Shown here: piece after piece, positions 1 through 6,696 of the stretch
Numbering within the stretch: position 1 is the first letter of the stretch
Layout of the letters: each line of letters opens with the position of its first letter
Source of the DNA: JACVRW01 sp052038485
Lineage (GTDB): Bacteria; Actinomycetota; Thermoleophilia; Solirubrobacterales; Thermoleophilaceae
Length of the DNA: 11,441 bases
Reading direction: 5' to 3'
NCBI GenBank assembly: GCA_052038485.1
Contig: JBQGCL010000243.1
Coordinates: forward strand, 1 to 11,441
The notes under the pieces: model-generated
Database searches by the model: none
Seen by the model: only the letters and a program-made list of their open reading frames with translations
What the model was told of the DNA's origin: nothing
Position numbers and translations under genes: made by a program

Positions 1-1176
<1,176 letters not shown>

Positions 1177-1185
1177 GGATGCCAT

Positions 1186-1204
1186 CGGGGGGCTCGCGCC
1201 CCCG
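1186..1204. terminator. GC hairpin between convergent uvrA and GGDEF genes
   Basis: A perfect 6-bp stem CGGGGG/CCCCCG with a 7-nt loop (GCTCGCG) begins 9 nt after the uvrA stop, in the 60-bp gap between two convergent genes. No T-tract follows on either strand, so it is not a classical intrinsic terminator. Position and symmetry suggest a bidirectional, T-less terminator or 3'-end stabiliser. This is inferred from structure only. Confidence 0.5.
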
Positions 1205-1236
1205 GCCCGTCGTGGAGCGTCGGCCGGCGGCTGGCG

Positions 1237-1719
1237 CTACGCGCCGCTCTCGCGAGCGCGGCGCAGCTTGCGCACCGTCTGGATGACCTCCATCCGGCGC
1301 CGGGCGCGGATGGCGACCTCCATCAGGGTCGGCGCCTCGGCCGTGTCGGCGATCCCGATCGAGCAGGTCACCGGGGCCGACGGCATGCTGCGCCCGCAGG
1401 CATCGAGCATGTCCTCGAAGCGCTCCTCCCAGGCGGTGGCGCGTTCGGCGTCGGTCGCGTGCAGCAGGACCGAGAACTCGTCCGGTCCGGTGCGGGCGAT
1501 CTCGTCGACGCCGCGCACGGTCTGGCTCAGCACCTCGACGCAGGTCCGCAGCAGCTGCGTGCCCGCGGCCGCGCCGTGGACCTTGTTCACGTTGCCCAGC
1601 CCGTCGAGGTCGAGCACGGCGACCGCCAGCGACTCGCTGGTTCGCCCGCGGCGAAGCTCCTCGCGGGCGAGCAGCTCGGCGAACTCGTCCGCGCCGGGCA
1701 GGTCCTCGAGCGGATCCAT
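1237..1719 (-). CDS. Stand-alone degenerate GGDEF-domain protein (160 aa)
   Basis: This is a single GGDEF (diguanylate cyclase) fold without a sensor domain or membrane segment. The ATG at 1719 (MDPLEDLPGADEF) is the first start that does not run into the divergent gene; GGAGG lies only 1 nt before it, too close for an ideal ribosome site. Visible motifs are the metal-site strand VAVLDLDGLGNVN (residues 33-45), RGVD (69-72) and the signature loop as GPDEF (78-82) instead of GGDEF. The usual GHxxGD segment reads HGAAAGT, so the Asp that contacts guanine in known cyclases is Thr54. RGVD sits exactly five residues before the loop, where the RxxD product-inhibition site lies. I infer that it is catalytically dead or impaired and may bind c-di-GMP or act as a protein partner. 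It diverges from an acyltransferase 48 bp away, and no target pathway is evident. Confidence 0.85.
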   Translation of the reverse strand: MDPLEDLPGADEFAELLAREELRRGRTSESLAVAVLDLDGLGNVNKVHGAAAGTQLLRTCVEVLSQTVRGVDEIARTGPDEFSVLLHATDAERATAWEERFEDMLDACGRSMPSAPVTCSIGIADTAEAPTLMEVAIRARRRMEVIQTVRKLRRARESGA

Positions 1720-1767
1720 ACCTCCATAGATCGGCTGTTTTCTGCAAACCCTGAGATCCTGTCGCGC

Positions 1768-2358
1768 GTGAAGAACGCCCGTCTGTGGTGGCAGAAATGG
1801 CGCTGGTACGAGCAGAACGCCCTGCCCTGGAACCGAGTCCGCATCCACCGCGAGTTCGCGGCCCGGCGCGCGTTCGCCCGTTGGCCGGTGCACGGAAACG
1901 TGCTCGAGGCGTTCAAGGAGGGCCGGCTCGAGATCGGCGAGCACACGCTGCTCGAGCCGCACGTCTGGCTGACCGCCCCCGGAGCTGCCCGCATCCGGAT
2001 CGGCTCCGGCACGTTCCTCAACATCGGTGTGATGGTCGCCTCGGTCGAGCTGGTCGAGATCGGTGACCACTGCATGTTTGCCAACGGCTGCTTCGTCACC
2101 GACGGCGCGCACCGCTTCGAGGACCCCGACGAGCCTGTGCCGTGGCAGGGGTTCACCAGCAAGGGGGCGACGCGGATCGGCGACAACGTCTGGTGCGGAG
2201 CCAACGTCGTCGTCACCAGCGGCGTGGCGATCGGCGAGCGCTGTGTGATCGGCGCCAACAGCGTCGTCACGCGGGACATCCCCGCCTTCTCGGTGGCGGC
2301 GGGGATACCCGCGCGGGTGTTGCGTCCGATCGACTACCCGGATCGGGTCAGCACATGA
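1768..2358 (+). CDS. Hexapeptide-repeat (LbetaH) O-acyltransferase, Maa/NodL/LacA-like (196 aa)
   Basis: This left-handed beta-helix acyltransferase probably moves an acetyl group from acetyl-CoA to a sugar or other hydroxyl, in the cytoplasm. Residues 1-50 form a helical, Trp-rich lead (WWQKWRWYEQNALPWNR). Imperfect hexapeptide turns begin near residue 54: LEIGEHT, IRIGSGT, VEIGDHC, TRIGDNV, VAIGERC, VIGANS. The loop TDGAHRF supplies the likely catalytic His115. The end SVVTRDIPAFSVAAGIPARVLRPI is the standard closure of this superfamily. The GTG at 1768 is chosen because the frame upstream runs into the divergent GGDEF gene and holds no nearer start; the ribosome site is weak. Its stop overlaps the convergent downstream gene by 11 bp. 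Fold and class are clear; the acceptor is unknown because no glycan or lipid gene is adjacent. Confidence 0.88.
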   Translation: MKNARLWWQKWRWYEQNALPWNRVRIHREFAARRAFARWPVHGNVLEAFKEGRLEIGEHTLLEPHVWLTAPGAARIRIGSGTFLNIGVMVASVELVEIGDHCMFANGCFVTDGAHRFEDPDEPVPWQGFTSKGATRIGDNVWCGANVVVTSGVAIGERCVIGANSVVTRDIPAFSVAAGIPARVLRPIDYPDRVST

Positions 2359-2887
2359 CCAGCAGGTGGAACGCGCGGTCGGCTTGGTTGCCGGCGTTGT
2401 TCATCGTGCGGACCGCCACGCCGTTCACGTTCGAGCCGAGCGCGCTGACCGTGACCAGGCTGTTCACGGGCGGCGCCGCGGCGCTGAAATCGCCGGGTGT
2501 GGCGTAGTAGCCGCAGCCGCGCACGTTGCCACTGAAGAGCACCTGGTAGCGGCCTTCGGAGGTGCGCGCCACCGAGGCGACGTCGCGACCGCGCACCGCC
2601 TGCCCGCCGCCGTTGATGACTGCCCAGCGGGACGCCCCGCCGGCGAGGTAGGCGGCGGGGACGATGCCGAGGCTCGACTCCTTGATCGCGCCACCGCCGA
2701 GGCTGTCCCGGCGTACGTCGCTGCCGGTCAGCGAGTGGTTGCGGATGTCCTTGTTCGTGACCGTGCCGTTCTTGATGCTCTTGCCGGTGATGACAAGGGC
2801 GTAGGCGCCGCCGGTGAGCGACATCACGAGCGCGATCACGGCGACGACCATTGCCGGGGACGGCAGCAAACGACGAATGCGACCCAT
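2348..2887 (-). CDS. Exported small protein with actinobacterial repeat-type N-terminus, function unknown (179 aa)
   Basis: The function is not recognised. The N-terminus has MGRIRR, then a hydrophobic segment (residues 11-31, PAMVVAVIALVMSLTGGAYAL) that is either an uncleaved anchor or a signal peptide with an AYA-like cleavage site. Residues 36-75 carry imperfect 10-residue repeats (KSIKNGTVTNKDIRNHSLTGSDVRR... split here at 20 or fewer: SIKNGTVTNKDI, IRNHSLTGSDV, RRDSLGGGAI, KESSLG). This architecture is common in Thermoleophilia surface proteins, from memory of the group. Residues 85-179 form a small, probably beta-rich domain with only two cysteines, C125 and the very last residue C179, which could pair or react outside the cell. 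A start with AGAGAG about 6 nt before ATG 2887 looks good. It is convergent with the acyltransferase (11-bp overlap) and separate from panB (69-bp gap). Confidence 0.8.
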   Translation of the reverse strand: MGRIRRLLPSPAMVVAVIALVMSLTGGAYALVITGKSIKNGTVTNKDIRNHSLTGSDVRRDSLGGGAIKESSLGIVPAAYLAGGASRWAVINGGGQAVRGRDVASVARTSEGRYQVLFSGNVRGCGYYATPGDFSAAAPPVNSLVTVSALGSNVNGVAVRTMNNAGNQADRAFHLLVMC

Positions 2888-2926
2888 GGGGAACTCTCTT
2901 TCATGCAGGGGTGGGCTAGTCGCCCT

Positions 2927-2950
2927 AACCCGCGGACTCCCCCGAGGGTT
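2927..2950. terminator. Imperfect inverted repeat downstream of panB
   Basis: AACCC-G-CGG, a 6-nt loop, then CCG-A-GGGTT: a 5-bp plus 3-bp stem interrupted by one G/A mismatch. On the minus strand it begins 6 nt after the panB stop, in the 69-bp gap before the next minus-strand gene. No T-tract follows. It is either the operon's terminator or an operator for the exported-protein gene; position favours the former. Weak evidence. Confidence 0.35.
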
Positions 2951-2956
2951 CGGTGT

Positions 2957-3859
2957 CTAGAGGCTGAAGCCTCCCGTGAAAGGTTCCCCGCGCATTTCGC
3001 GCATGAGCTCGTGCAGGCGCTCGATTTCGTCCGGCGCCATCGTGTAGCCGTGCTCGGGCTCGGGGTAGCGGCGCGTGCGCACGTCCTCAGTGAACGCCTT
3101 GACGCCGGCGATCATCTGCTCGCGGATGTCTGCGTAGCGCTTCACGAAGCGGGCGGCGTGCCCGTCGTAGATGCCAAGCAGGTCGTGGAAGACCAGCACC
3201 TGGCCGTCGGTGGCGCCTCCGGCGCCGATCCCGATCACCGGGATCCGCATGCGCGGCATCAGCACCTCGGTCAGCGCGGCCGGGATCGCCTCGAACACGA
3301 TCGAGAAGCAGCCCGCCTCCTGGAGCGCGAGCGCGTCGTCCACGACCTCGAGCGCGCGCTCGGCGGTGCGGCCCTGCGAGCGGTAGCCGCCCAGGGCGGT
3401 CGCCGTCTGGGGCGTGAGGCCCACGTGACCCATGACCGGGATGCCCGCCGCGATGATCGCGCGGGCGCGCTCCACCGAGCTGCCGCCGCGCTCGAGCTTC
3501 ACCGCGTCGCAGCCGGCCTCCTTGATGAAGCGCTGGGCATTGGTGATCGCCTGCTCGTTGGAGACCTCGTAGGAGCCGAACGGCATGTCACCCACGAGCA
3601 ACGGGGTCGACAGCCCGCGCCGCGCGGCCGAGGCGAGCATGAGCAGCTCGTCGAGCGTCACCGGCACGGTTGAGCTGTAGCCGAGCACGGTCATGGCGCC
3701 CGAGTCGCCGACCAGCACGACGTCGACGCCGGCCTCCTCGGCCACCTGGGCGCTCGGGTAGTCGTAGGCGGTCACCATCGCGATCGGCTCGCCGAGCGCC
3801 TTCTTCTCGGCCAGCTTGGTCAGCGTGATCGCCGGTCGCTGGGTCGGACGAGTGCTCAT
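2957..3859 (-). CDS. panB: 3-methyl-2-oxobutanoate hydroxymethyltransferase (PanB)
   Basis: PanB transfers a hydroxymethyl group from 5,10-methylene-tetrahydrofolate to alpha-ketoisovalerate to give ketopantoate, the first committed step of pantothenate (vitamin B5) synthesis. It is a TIM-barrel, Mg-dependent cytoplasmic enzyme. At 300 aa it is slightly longer than E. coli PanB (about 264 aa), mainly at the two ends. Conserved sites are visible: VLVGDS (Asp52) and LVGDMPFGSYE (Asp91) for the metal, VKLERG (Lys121, Glu123), GHVGLTPQ (145-151), catalytic Glu190 in VFEAIP, and IPVIGIGAG (206-214). The ATG start at 3859 overlaps the panC stop in ATGA, showing translational coupling; panB is the last gene of the three-gene unit. 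Certain assignment. Confidence 0.97.
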   Translation of the reverse strand: MSTRPTQRPAITLTKLAEKKALGEPIAMVTAYDYPSAQVAEEAGVDVVLVGDSGAMTVLGYSSTVPVTLDELLMLASAARRGLSTPLLVGDMPFGSYEVSNEQAITNAQRFIKEAGCDAVKLERGGSSVERARAIIAAGIPVMGHVGLTPQTATALGGYRSQGRTAERALEVVDDALALQEAGCFSIVFEAIPAALTEVLMPRMRIPVIGIGAGGATDGQVLVFHDLLGIYDGHAARFVKRYADIREQMIAGVKAFTEDVRTRRYPEPEHGYTMAPDEIERLHELMREMRGEPFTGGFSL

Positions 3860-4713
3860 CTGGTGCCTCCGAGGATGGTGTTGTCGATCAGCCGCGCGCG
3901 GCCGACGCGCGCCGCGACGGCGAGCAGGGTGGAGCCGTTGACCCGCTTGGCAGGCGAAAGGTCGGTGGCGGAACGCAGCTCGAGGTACTCGGGCTCGATC
4001 CCGTGGGCGTCCAGCTCGGTGCGGGCCGCCGCGAGCACGGCGTCCGCGTCGAGGTGGCCGGCGGCGACTTCCGCCTCAGCCGCGCGCAGGGCGCGGCTCA
4101 GGCCGAGGGCGCGCTCGCGCTCGGCGGGCGAGAGGTACGCGTTGCGGGACGAGAGGGCCAGGCCGTCCGCATCGCGCACGGTGGGACAGACCTCGATCCG
4201 GACCGGCATGTCGAGGTCGCGGACGAGCCGCCGGATCACGAGCGCCTGCTGGGCGTCCTTCTGACCGAAGTAGGCGACGTCGGGTCCGACCATGTTGAGG
4301 AGCTTGGTGACGACCGTCGTGACCCCGGCGAAGTGCTCGGGGCCTCGGCTCTCCGGGGCGCCGTCGAGGACGTCGGTCAGGCCGGTCACCGCGACGGTGG
4401 TGGCGAAGCCGGGGGGGTAGACCTCCTCGAGCGCCGGGGCGAACAGGACGTCCACGCCGTTCGCCTGGGCCAGCTCGGCGTCGTGCGCCTCGTCGCGCGG
4501 ATAGGCGTCGAGGTCCTCGGCGGGGCCGAACTGGGTCGGGTTGACGAACAGCGACATGACGACGACGTCCGTGTCCGCGCGGGCGCGCCGCAGCAGGCTG
4601 AGATGGCCCTCATGGAGGTAGCCCATCGTCGGCACGAGGCCGATCGTGCGGCCGGCTGCGCGCTCGGAAGCGAGCGTCTCGCGCAGCTCGGCGACGGTGC
4701 GGACGGTCCTCAT
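3856..4713 (-). CDS. panC: Pantoate--beta-alanine ligase (PanC, pantothenate synthetase)
   Basis: PanC condenses D-pantoate with beta-alanine using ATP (via pantoyl-adenylate) to make pantothenate, the final step of the pathway. The 285-aa length is normal. Nucleotidyl-transferase motifs are clear: VPTMGYLHEGH (28-37, the HxGH box is H34-H37), SLFVNPTQFGP (54-64), FGQKDAQQ (149-156), CPTVRDADGLALSSRN (176-191; SSRN is the KMSKS-like loop). Tyr32 replaces the more usual Ala in MGALH, not expected to matter. The ATG at 4713 overlaps the preceding gene's stop (ATGA, 4710-4713), and its own stop overlaps panB the same way. panD, which supplies beta-alanine, is not in the window. Certain assignment. 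Confidence 0.97.
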   Translation of the reverse strand: MRTVRTVAELRETLASERAAGRTIGLVPTMGYLHEGHLSLLRRARADTDVVVMSLFVNPTQFGPAEDLDAYPRDEAHDAELAQANGVDVLFAPALEEVYPPGFATTVAVTGLTDVLDGAPESRGPEHFAGVTTVVTKLLNMVGPDVAYFGQKDAQQALVIRRLVRDLDMPVRIEVCPTVRDADGLALSSRNAYLSPAERERALGLSRALRAAEAEVAAGHLDADAVLAAARTELDAHGIEPEYLELRSATDLSPAKRVNGSTLLAVAARVGRARLIDNTILGGTR

Positions 4714-5537
4714 ACGCGCGTTCCGCTCAGCGCGCGGGTGTGGTGCACGAGCTGGTCGAACAGGTCGAGCAGCTCGGGGGCCGCCTCGCCGACCGCCTCG
4801 CGCTGGGCAGCGACGGTGGCCTCGTCGCCACGCGCGACGGGCCCGGTCAGCGCGCGCTCCGGGCCGAGCGCGGCGAGGTTGTCGACCGTGCGGCGGACGA
4901 GGGGGAGGAGCAGCCGGCGTGCCTCGTCGGGGTCGAGCCCGGCGCCCGCGGCGATCCGCTCAGCGGCCGCCTGGAGCGTGACCAGGAAGTTCGAGGCGAC
5001 CGAGGCGGCGGCGTGGTAGGCGGACCGGCCCTCGTCGTCGATCTCGAAGGGCGTCATGCCGAGGACGCGAGCGAGGCCGGCGGCGAAGGCCAGCGCCTCC
5101 GGTGTCGAGCCGGCGACCGCGCAGCCGATGCCGGCGAAAGCGGCGAGCGCCTGGTGGCCGCCCGCGGCCACCGCGCCCGCATTGGCCGCACGCGCTTCGG
5201 CCTCACGCGCTTCGGCCGCGCCGCCCGCGAAGGTTTGGAGCGGGTGCAGGCCGAACGCCGCGCCGCCCGCTGGCGCGAGCGTGCTCAGCGGCGTCGCCCC
5301 GCTCGTGTGGCCCGTCAGCGGGGCCGCGCCGGCCCCCGTCGCGGCAGCCGCCTCGATCTCCGCGTCGGGCACGCACAGGACGATCGCGTCGCAGCCGCCT
5401 GGGACCTCGCCCCGGCCGGCGGGGCCGTCGACGGCCACGCCCGCCTCGCGCAACGCGGCGGCCAGCGCCGTTCCAACCCGGCCCGCTCCGACGACGCCGA
5501 CACGGGCGTCGCTGGGAATGTCGCTGTTCGAGTGCAT
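4710..5537 (-). CDS. Rossmann/DUF2520 NAD(P)-binding protein, candidate ketopantoate reductase (275 aa)
   Basis: The N-terminal Rossmann domain has ARVGVVGAGRVGTALA (11-26, GxGxxG) and AIVLCVPDAEI (51-61). It is followed by the conserved FGLHPLQTF (95-103) and the helical DUF2520 domain with YHAAASVASNFLVTL (174-188) and LTGPVARGD (230-238). The fold is that of 6-phosphogluconate-dehydrogenase-like reductases. It is first in the panC-panB operon with an ATGA overlap to panC, which points to the missing ketopantoate to pantoate step; from memory, the Francisella reductase PanG is of this general family. That role is inference. Start: ATG 5537 (AAGG abuts it); an in-frame TTG at 5588 is the alternative. 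Residues 104-127 are an Ala-rich low-complexity stretch containing a duplicated 15-bp unit. Confidence 0.88.
   Translation of the reverse strand: MHSNSDIPSDARVGVVGAGRVGTALAAALREAGVAVDGPAGRGEVPGGCDAIVLCVPDAEIEAAAATGAGAAPLTGHTSGATPLSTLAPAGGAAFGLHPLQTFAGGAAEAREAEARAANAGAVAAGGHQALAAFAGIGCAVAGSTPEALAFAAGLARVLGMTPFEIDDEGRSAYHAAASVASNFLVTLQAAAERIAAGAGLDPDEARRLLLPLVRRTVDNLAALGPERALTGPVARGDEATVAAQREAVGEAAPELLDLFDQLVHHTRALSGTRV
5189..5217. repeat. Two-copy 15-bp tandem repeat inside the DUF2520 gene
   Basis: CACGCGCTTCGGCC occurs at 5189-5202 and again at 5204-5217, exactly 15 bp apart, identical over 14 bases. On the coding (minus) strand it adds five codons in frame, duplicating an E-A-R-x-A block in an Ala-rich linker, so copy-number change would not shift the frame. 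Confidence 0.85.
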
Positions 5538-5600
5538 CCTTCGGTCGGTCCACTCCGCTCTTTGGGTGGGTAGCGGCCGACACGACAAGGATACCGTCGC

Positions 5601-5619
5601 CTAAGGCTTCTAGGCTTAG
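5601..5619. promoter_or_regulatory. 19-bp imperfect palindrome in the UDG / DUF2520 divergent gap
   Basis: CTAAGGCT-TCT-AGGCTTAG: two 8-nt arms that pair at seven positions with one G/G mismatch. It ends 4 nt before the UDG GTG and overlaps the proposed UDG -10 box, a position suited to an operator. It does not resemble an actinobacterial LexA box. Role unknown. Confidence 0.4.
5611..5616 (+). promoter_or_regulatory. Putative -10 box (TAGGCT) for a leaderless UDG transcript
   Basis: TAGGCT fits TANNNT and ends 7 nt before the GTG at 5624, the spacing expected if transcription starts at or next to the start codon. There is no usable Shine-Dalgarno sequence. No convincing -35 hexamer is seen. 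Inferred from spacing and from the same layout at two other genes here. Confidence 0.45.
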
Positions 5620-5623
5620 CTTC

Positions 5624-6292
5624 GTGCAGGCACGCAGCGCAGAAGAGCGTCGCGAGGCCCTCGTTGAGCTGTACCGGGAGGTGTCCCGCTGTACACGTTG
5701 CCCGCTCCACCAGGGCCGCACCAAGGTGGTGTTCGGGGCCGGGAACGCGGACGCGGACCTGATGTTCGTGGGCGAGGCGCCGGGGCGCGAGGAGGACCTC
5801 CAGGGCCTGCCCTTCGTGGGCCGCGCCGGCAAGCTGCTCGACCAGCTGCTCAACGAGGTGGGGCTCGACCGGGGCGACGTGTTCATCACCAACGTGCTGA
5901 AGAGCCGTCCGCCCGGCAACCGCGATCCGGACCCGGCGGAGATCGACGCCTGCAAGCCCTACCTGCACATGCAGGTGGAGCTGATCGAGCCGCGCGTGAT
6001 CTGCACGCTCGGGAACTTCTCGACGAAGCTGCTGACGCGGTCGCAGCGCGGCATCACCAGCGTCCACGGGCGGCCACAGGTGCACGAGCTGGGCGCCCGC
6101 GCCGTGCGCGTCTACCCGATCTACCACCCGGCGGCCGCGCTGCGCAGCACGAAGGTGCTGGAGGAGCTGCGCGAGGACTTCCACCGGCTGCCCGAGCTGC
6201 TCGAGGAGCCGCCGCCGGTGCCGATCGGGGCGGTCGCGCCGGTCCCCCTGGCGGCGGCGCCTGAGCCGCCGCAGATCAATCTGTTCGACTGA
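5624..6292 (+). CDS. Family 4 uracil-DNA glycosylase, [4Fe-4S] type (222 aa)
   Basis: It removes uracil from DNA (from cytosine deamination or dUMP incorporation), starting base-excision repair. Family 4 features: CTRC (Cys23, Cys26) plus Cys110 and Cys127 spaced to hold a [4Fe-4S] cluster; motif A FVGEAPGREEDLQGLPFVGRAG (GEAPG at 50-54; shown as FVGEAPG and PFVGRAG); ITNVLKSRPPGNRDP (88-102); and the C-terminal YHPAA (His168). Residue 94 is Ser in KSRPP, where many relatives have Cys. After the fold comes a Pro/Ala-rich tail (195-216) ending in QINLFD, resembling a beta-clamp-binding peptide. The GTG at 5624 is chosen because it gives the family-typical N-terminus just before CTRC and has a TANNNT box 7 nt upstream. 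It leads the UDG-tsaE-tsaB-rimI-tsaD unit. Confidence 0.93.
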   Translation: MQARSAEERREALVELYREVSRCTRCPLHQGRTKVVFGAGNADADLMFVGEAPGREEDLQGLPFVGRAGKLLDQLLNEVGLDRGDVFITNVLKSRPPGNRDPDPAEIDACKPYLHMQVELIEPRVICTLGNFSTKLLTRSQRGITSVHGRPQVHELGARAVRVYPIYHPAAALRSTKVLEELREDFHRLPELLEEPPPVPIGAVAPVPLAAAPEPPQINLFD

Positions 6293-6696
6293 CTCGCGAG
6301 TCCTCATCGGCGCAGGAGACCGAGGCCGCGGGGGCGGAGCTGGCGCGCCGGCTCGCACCCGGCGACGTCGTGCTGGTCAGCGGTGAGCTGGGCACCGGCA
6401 AGACCACCTTCGTCCGGGGGGCCTGTCGAGCGCTCGGCGTGGAGGGGCCGGTGACGAGCCCGACGTTCACGGTCGGGCACGTGCTGGGCGGGTCGCCCGA
6501 GGTGGCGCACCTCGACCTGTACCGACTCGGTTCGCGGGCCGCGGAGGACCCGGCTCTGCTCGACGACTACCTGACCCCGGAGCGGATCGCGTTCGTGGAA
6601 TGGCCGGCGGTGGCGGAGCCGAGCCTGGAGCGAATCGCGGCGCGGGTGCAGCTCGAGCACCTGGGCGGCGACCGGCGGCGGATCACGGTCGCGTGA
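6289..6696 (+). CDS. tsaE: TsaE, tRNA t6A biosynthesis ATPase, probable CTG start (135 aa)
   Basis: TsaE is the P-loop ATPase that works with TsaB and TsaD to install threonylcarbamoyl on A37 of ANN-decoding tRNAs. Motifs: GELGTGKTT (32-40, Walker A), TSPTF (56-60), HLDLYRL (74-80) and AFVEWP (101-106). The conserved lead SSSAQETEAAGAELARRLAPGD (helix then PGD before the P-loop strand; ET at 10-11) lies upstream of the only canonical start, a GTG at 6370. In that frame there is no ATG, GTG or TTG between the upstream stop (6262-6264) and 6370. CTG at 6289 overlaps the UDG stop as CTGA and restores the family N-terminus, so I use it. If GTG 6370 were the start, the protein would be 108 aa and lack the first helix and half of a beta strand. 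The stop overlaps tsaB as GTGA. Confidence 0.9.
   Translation: MTRESSSAQETEAAGAELARRLAPGDVVLVSGELGTGKTTFVRGACRALGVEGPVTSPTFTVGHVLGGSPEVAHLDLYRLGSRAAEDPALLDDYLTPERIAFVEWPAVAEPSLERIAARVQLEHLGGDRRRITVA

Noticed and set aside
1459..1767. A 103-codon in-frame extension upstream of the acyltransferase.
   Set aside because: It lies antisense to the GGDEF coding region and has shadow-like composition; the conserved acyltransferase sequence begins after GTG 1768.
1720..2112. An in-frame N-terminal extension of the GGDEF protein.
   Set aside because: It is antisense to the acyltransferase's conserved beta-helix, contains no recognisable domain, and ATG 1719 directly precedes the GGDEF fold.
5538..5623. 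Riboswitch or LexA box in the gap between UDG and the pan operon.
   Set aside because: The 86-bp gap is too short for known riboswitch classes, and no GAAC-N4-GTTC-like site is present; only the small palindrome and -10-like boxes are seen.
6370..6696. Short tsaE beginning at GTG 6370.
   Set aside because: It would begin in the middle of the strand leading to the P-loop and discard the conserved helix; it remains possible only if the CTG start is wrong.
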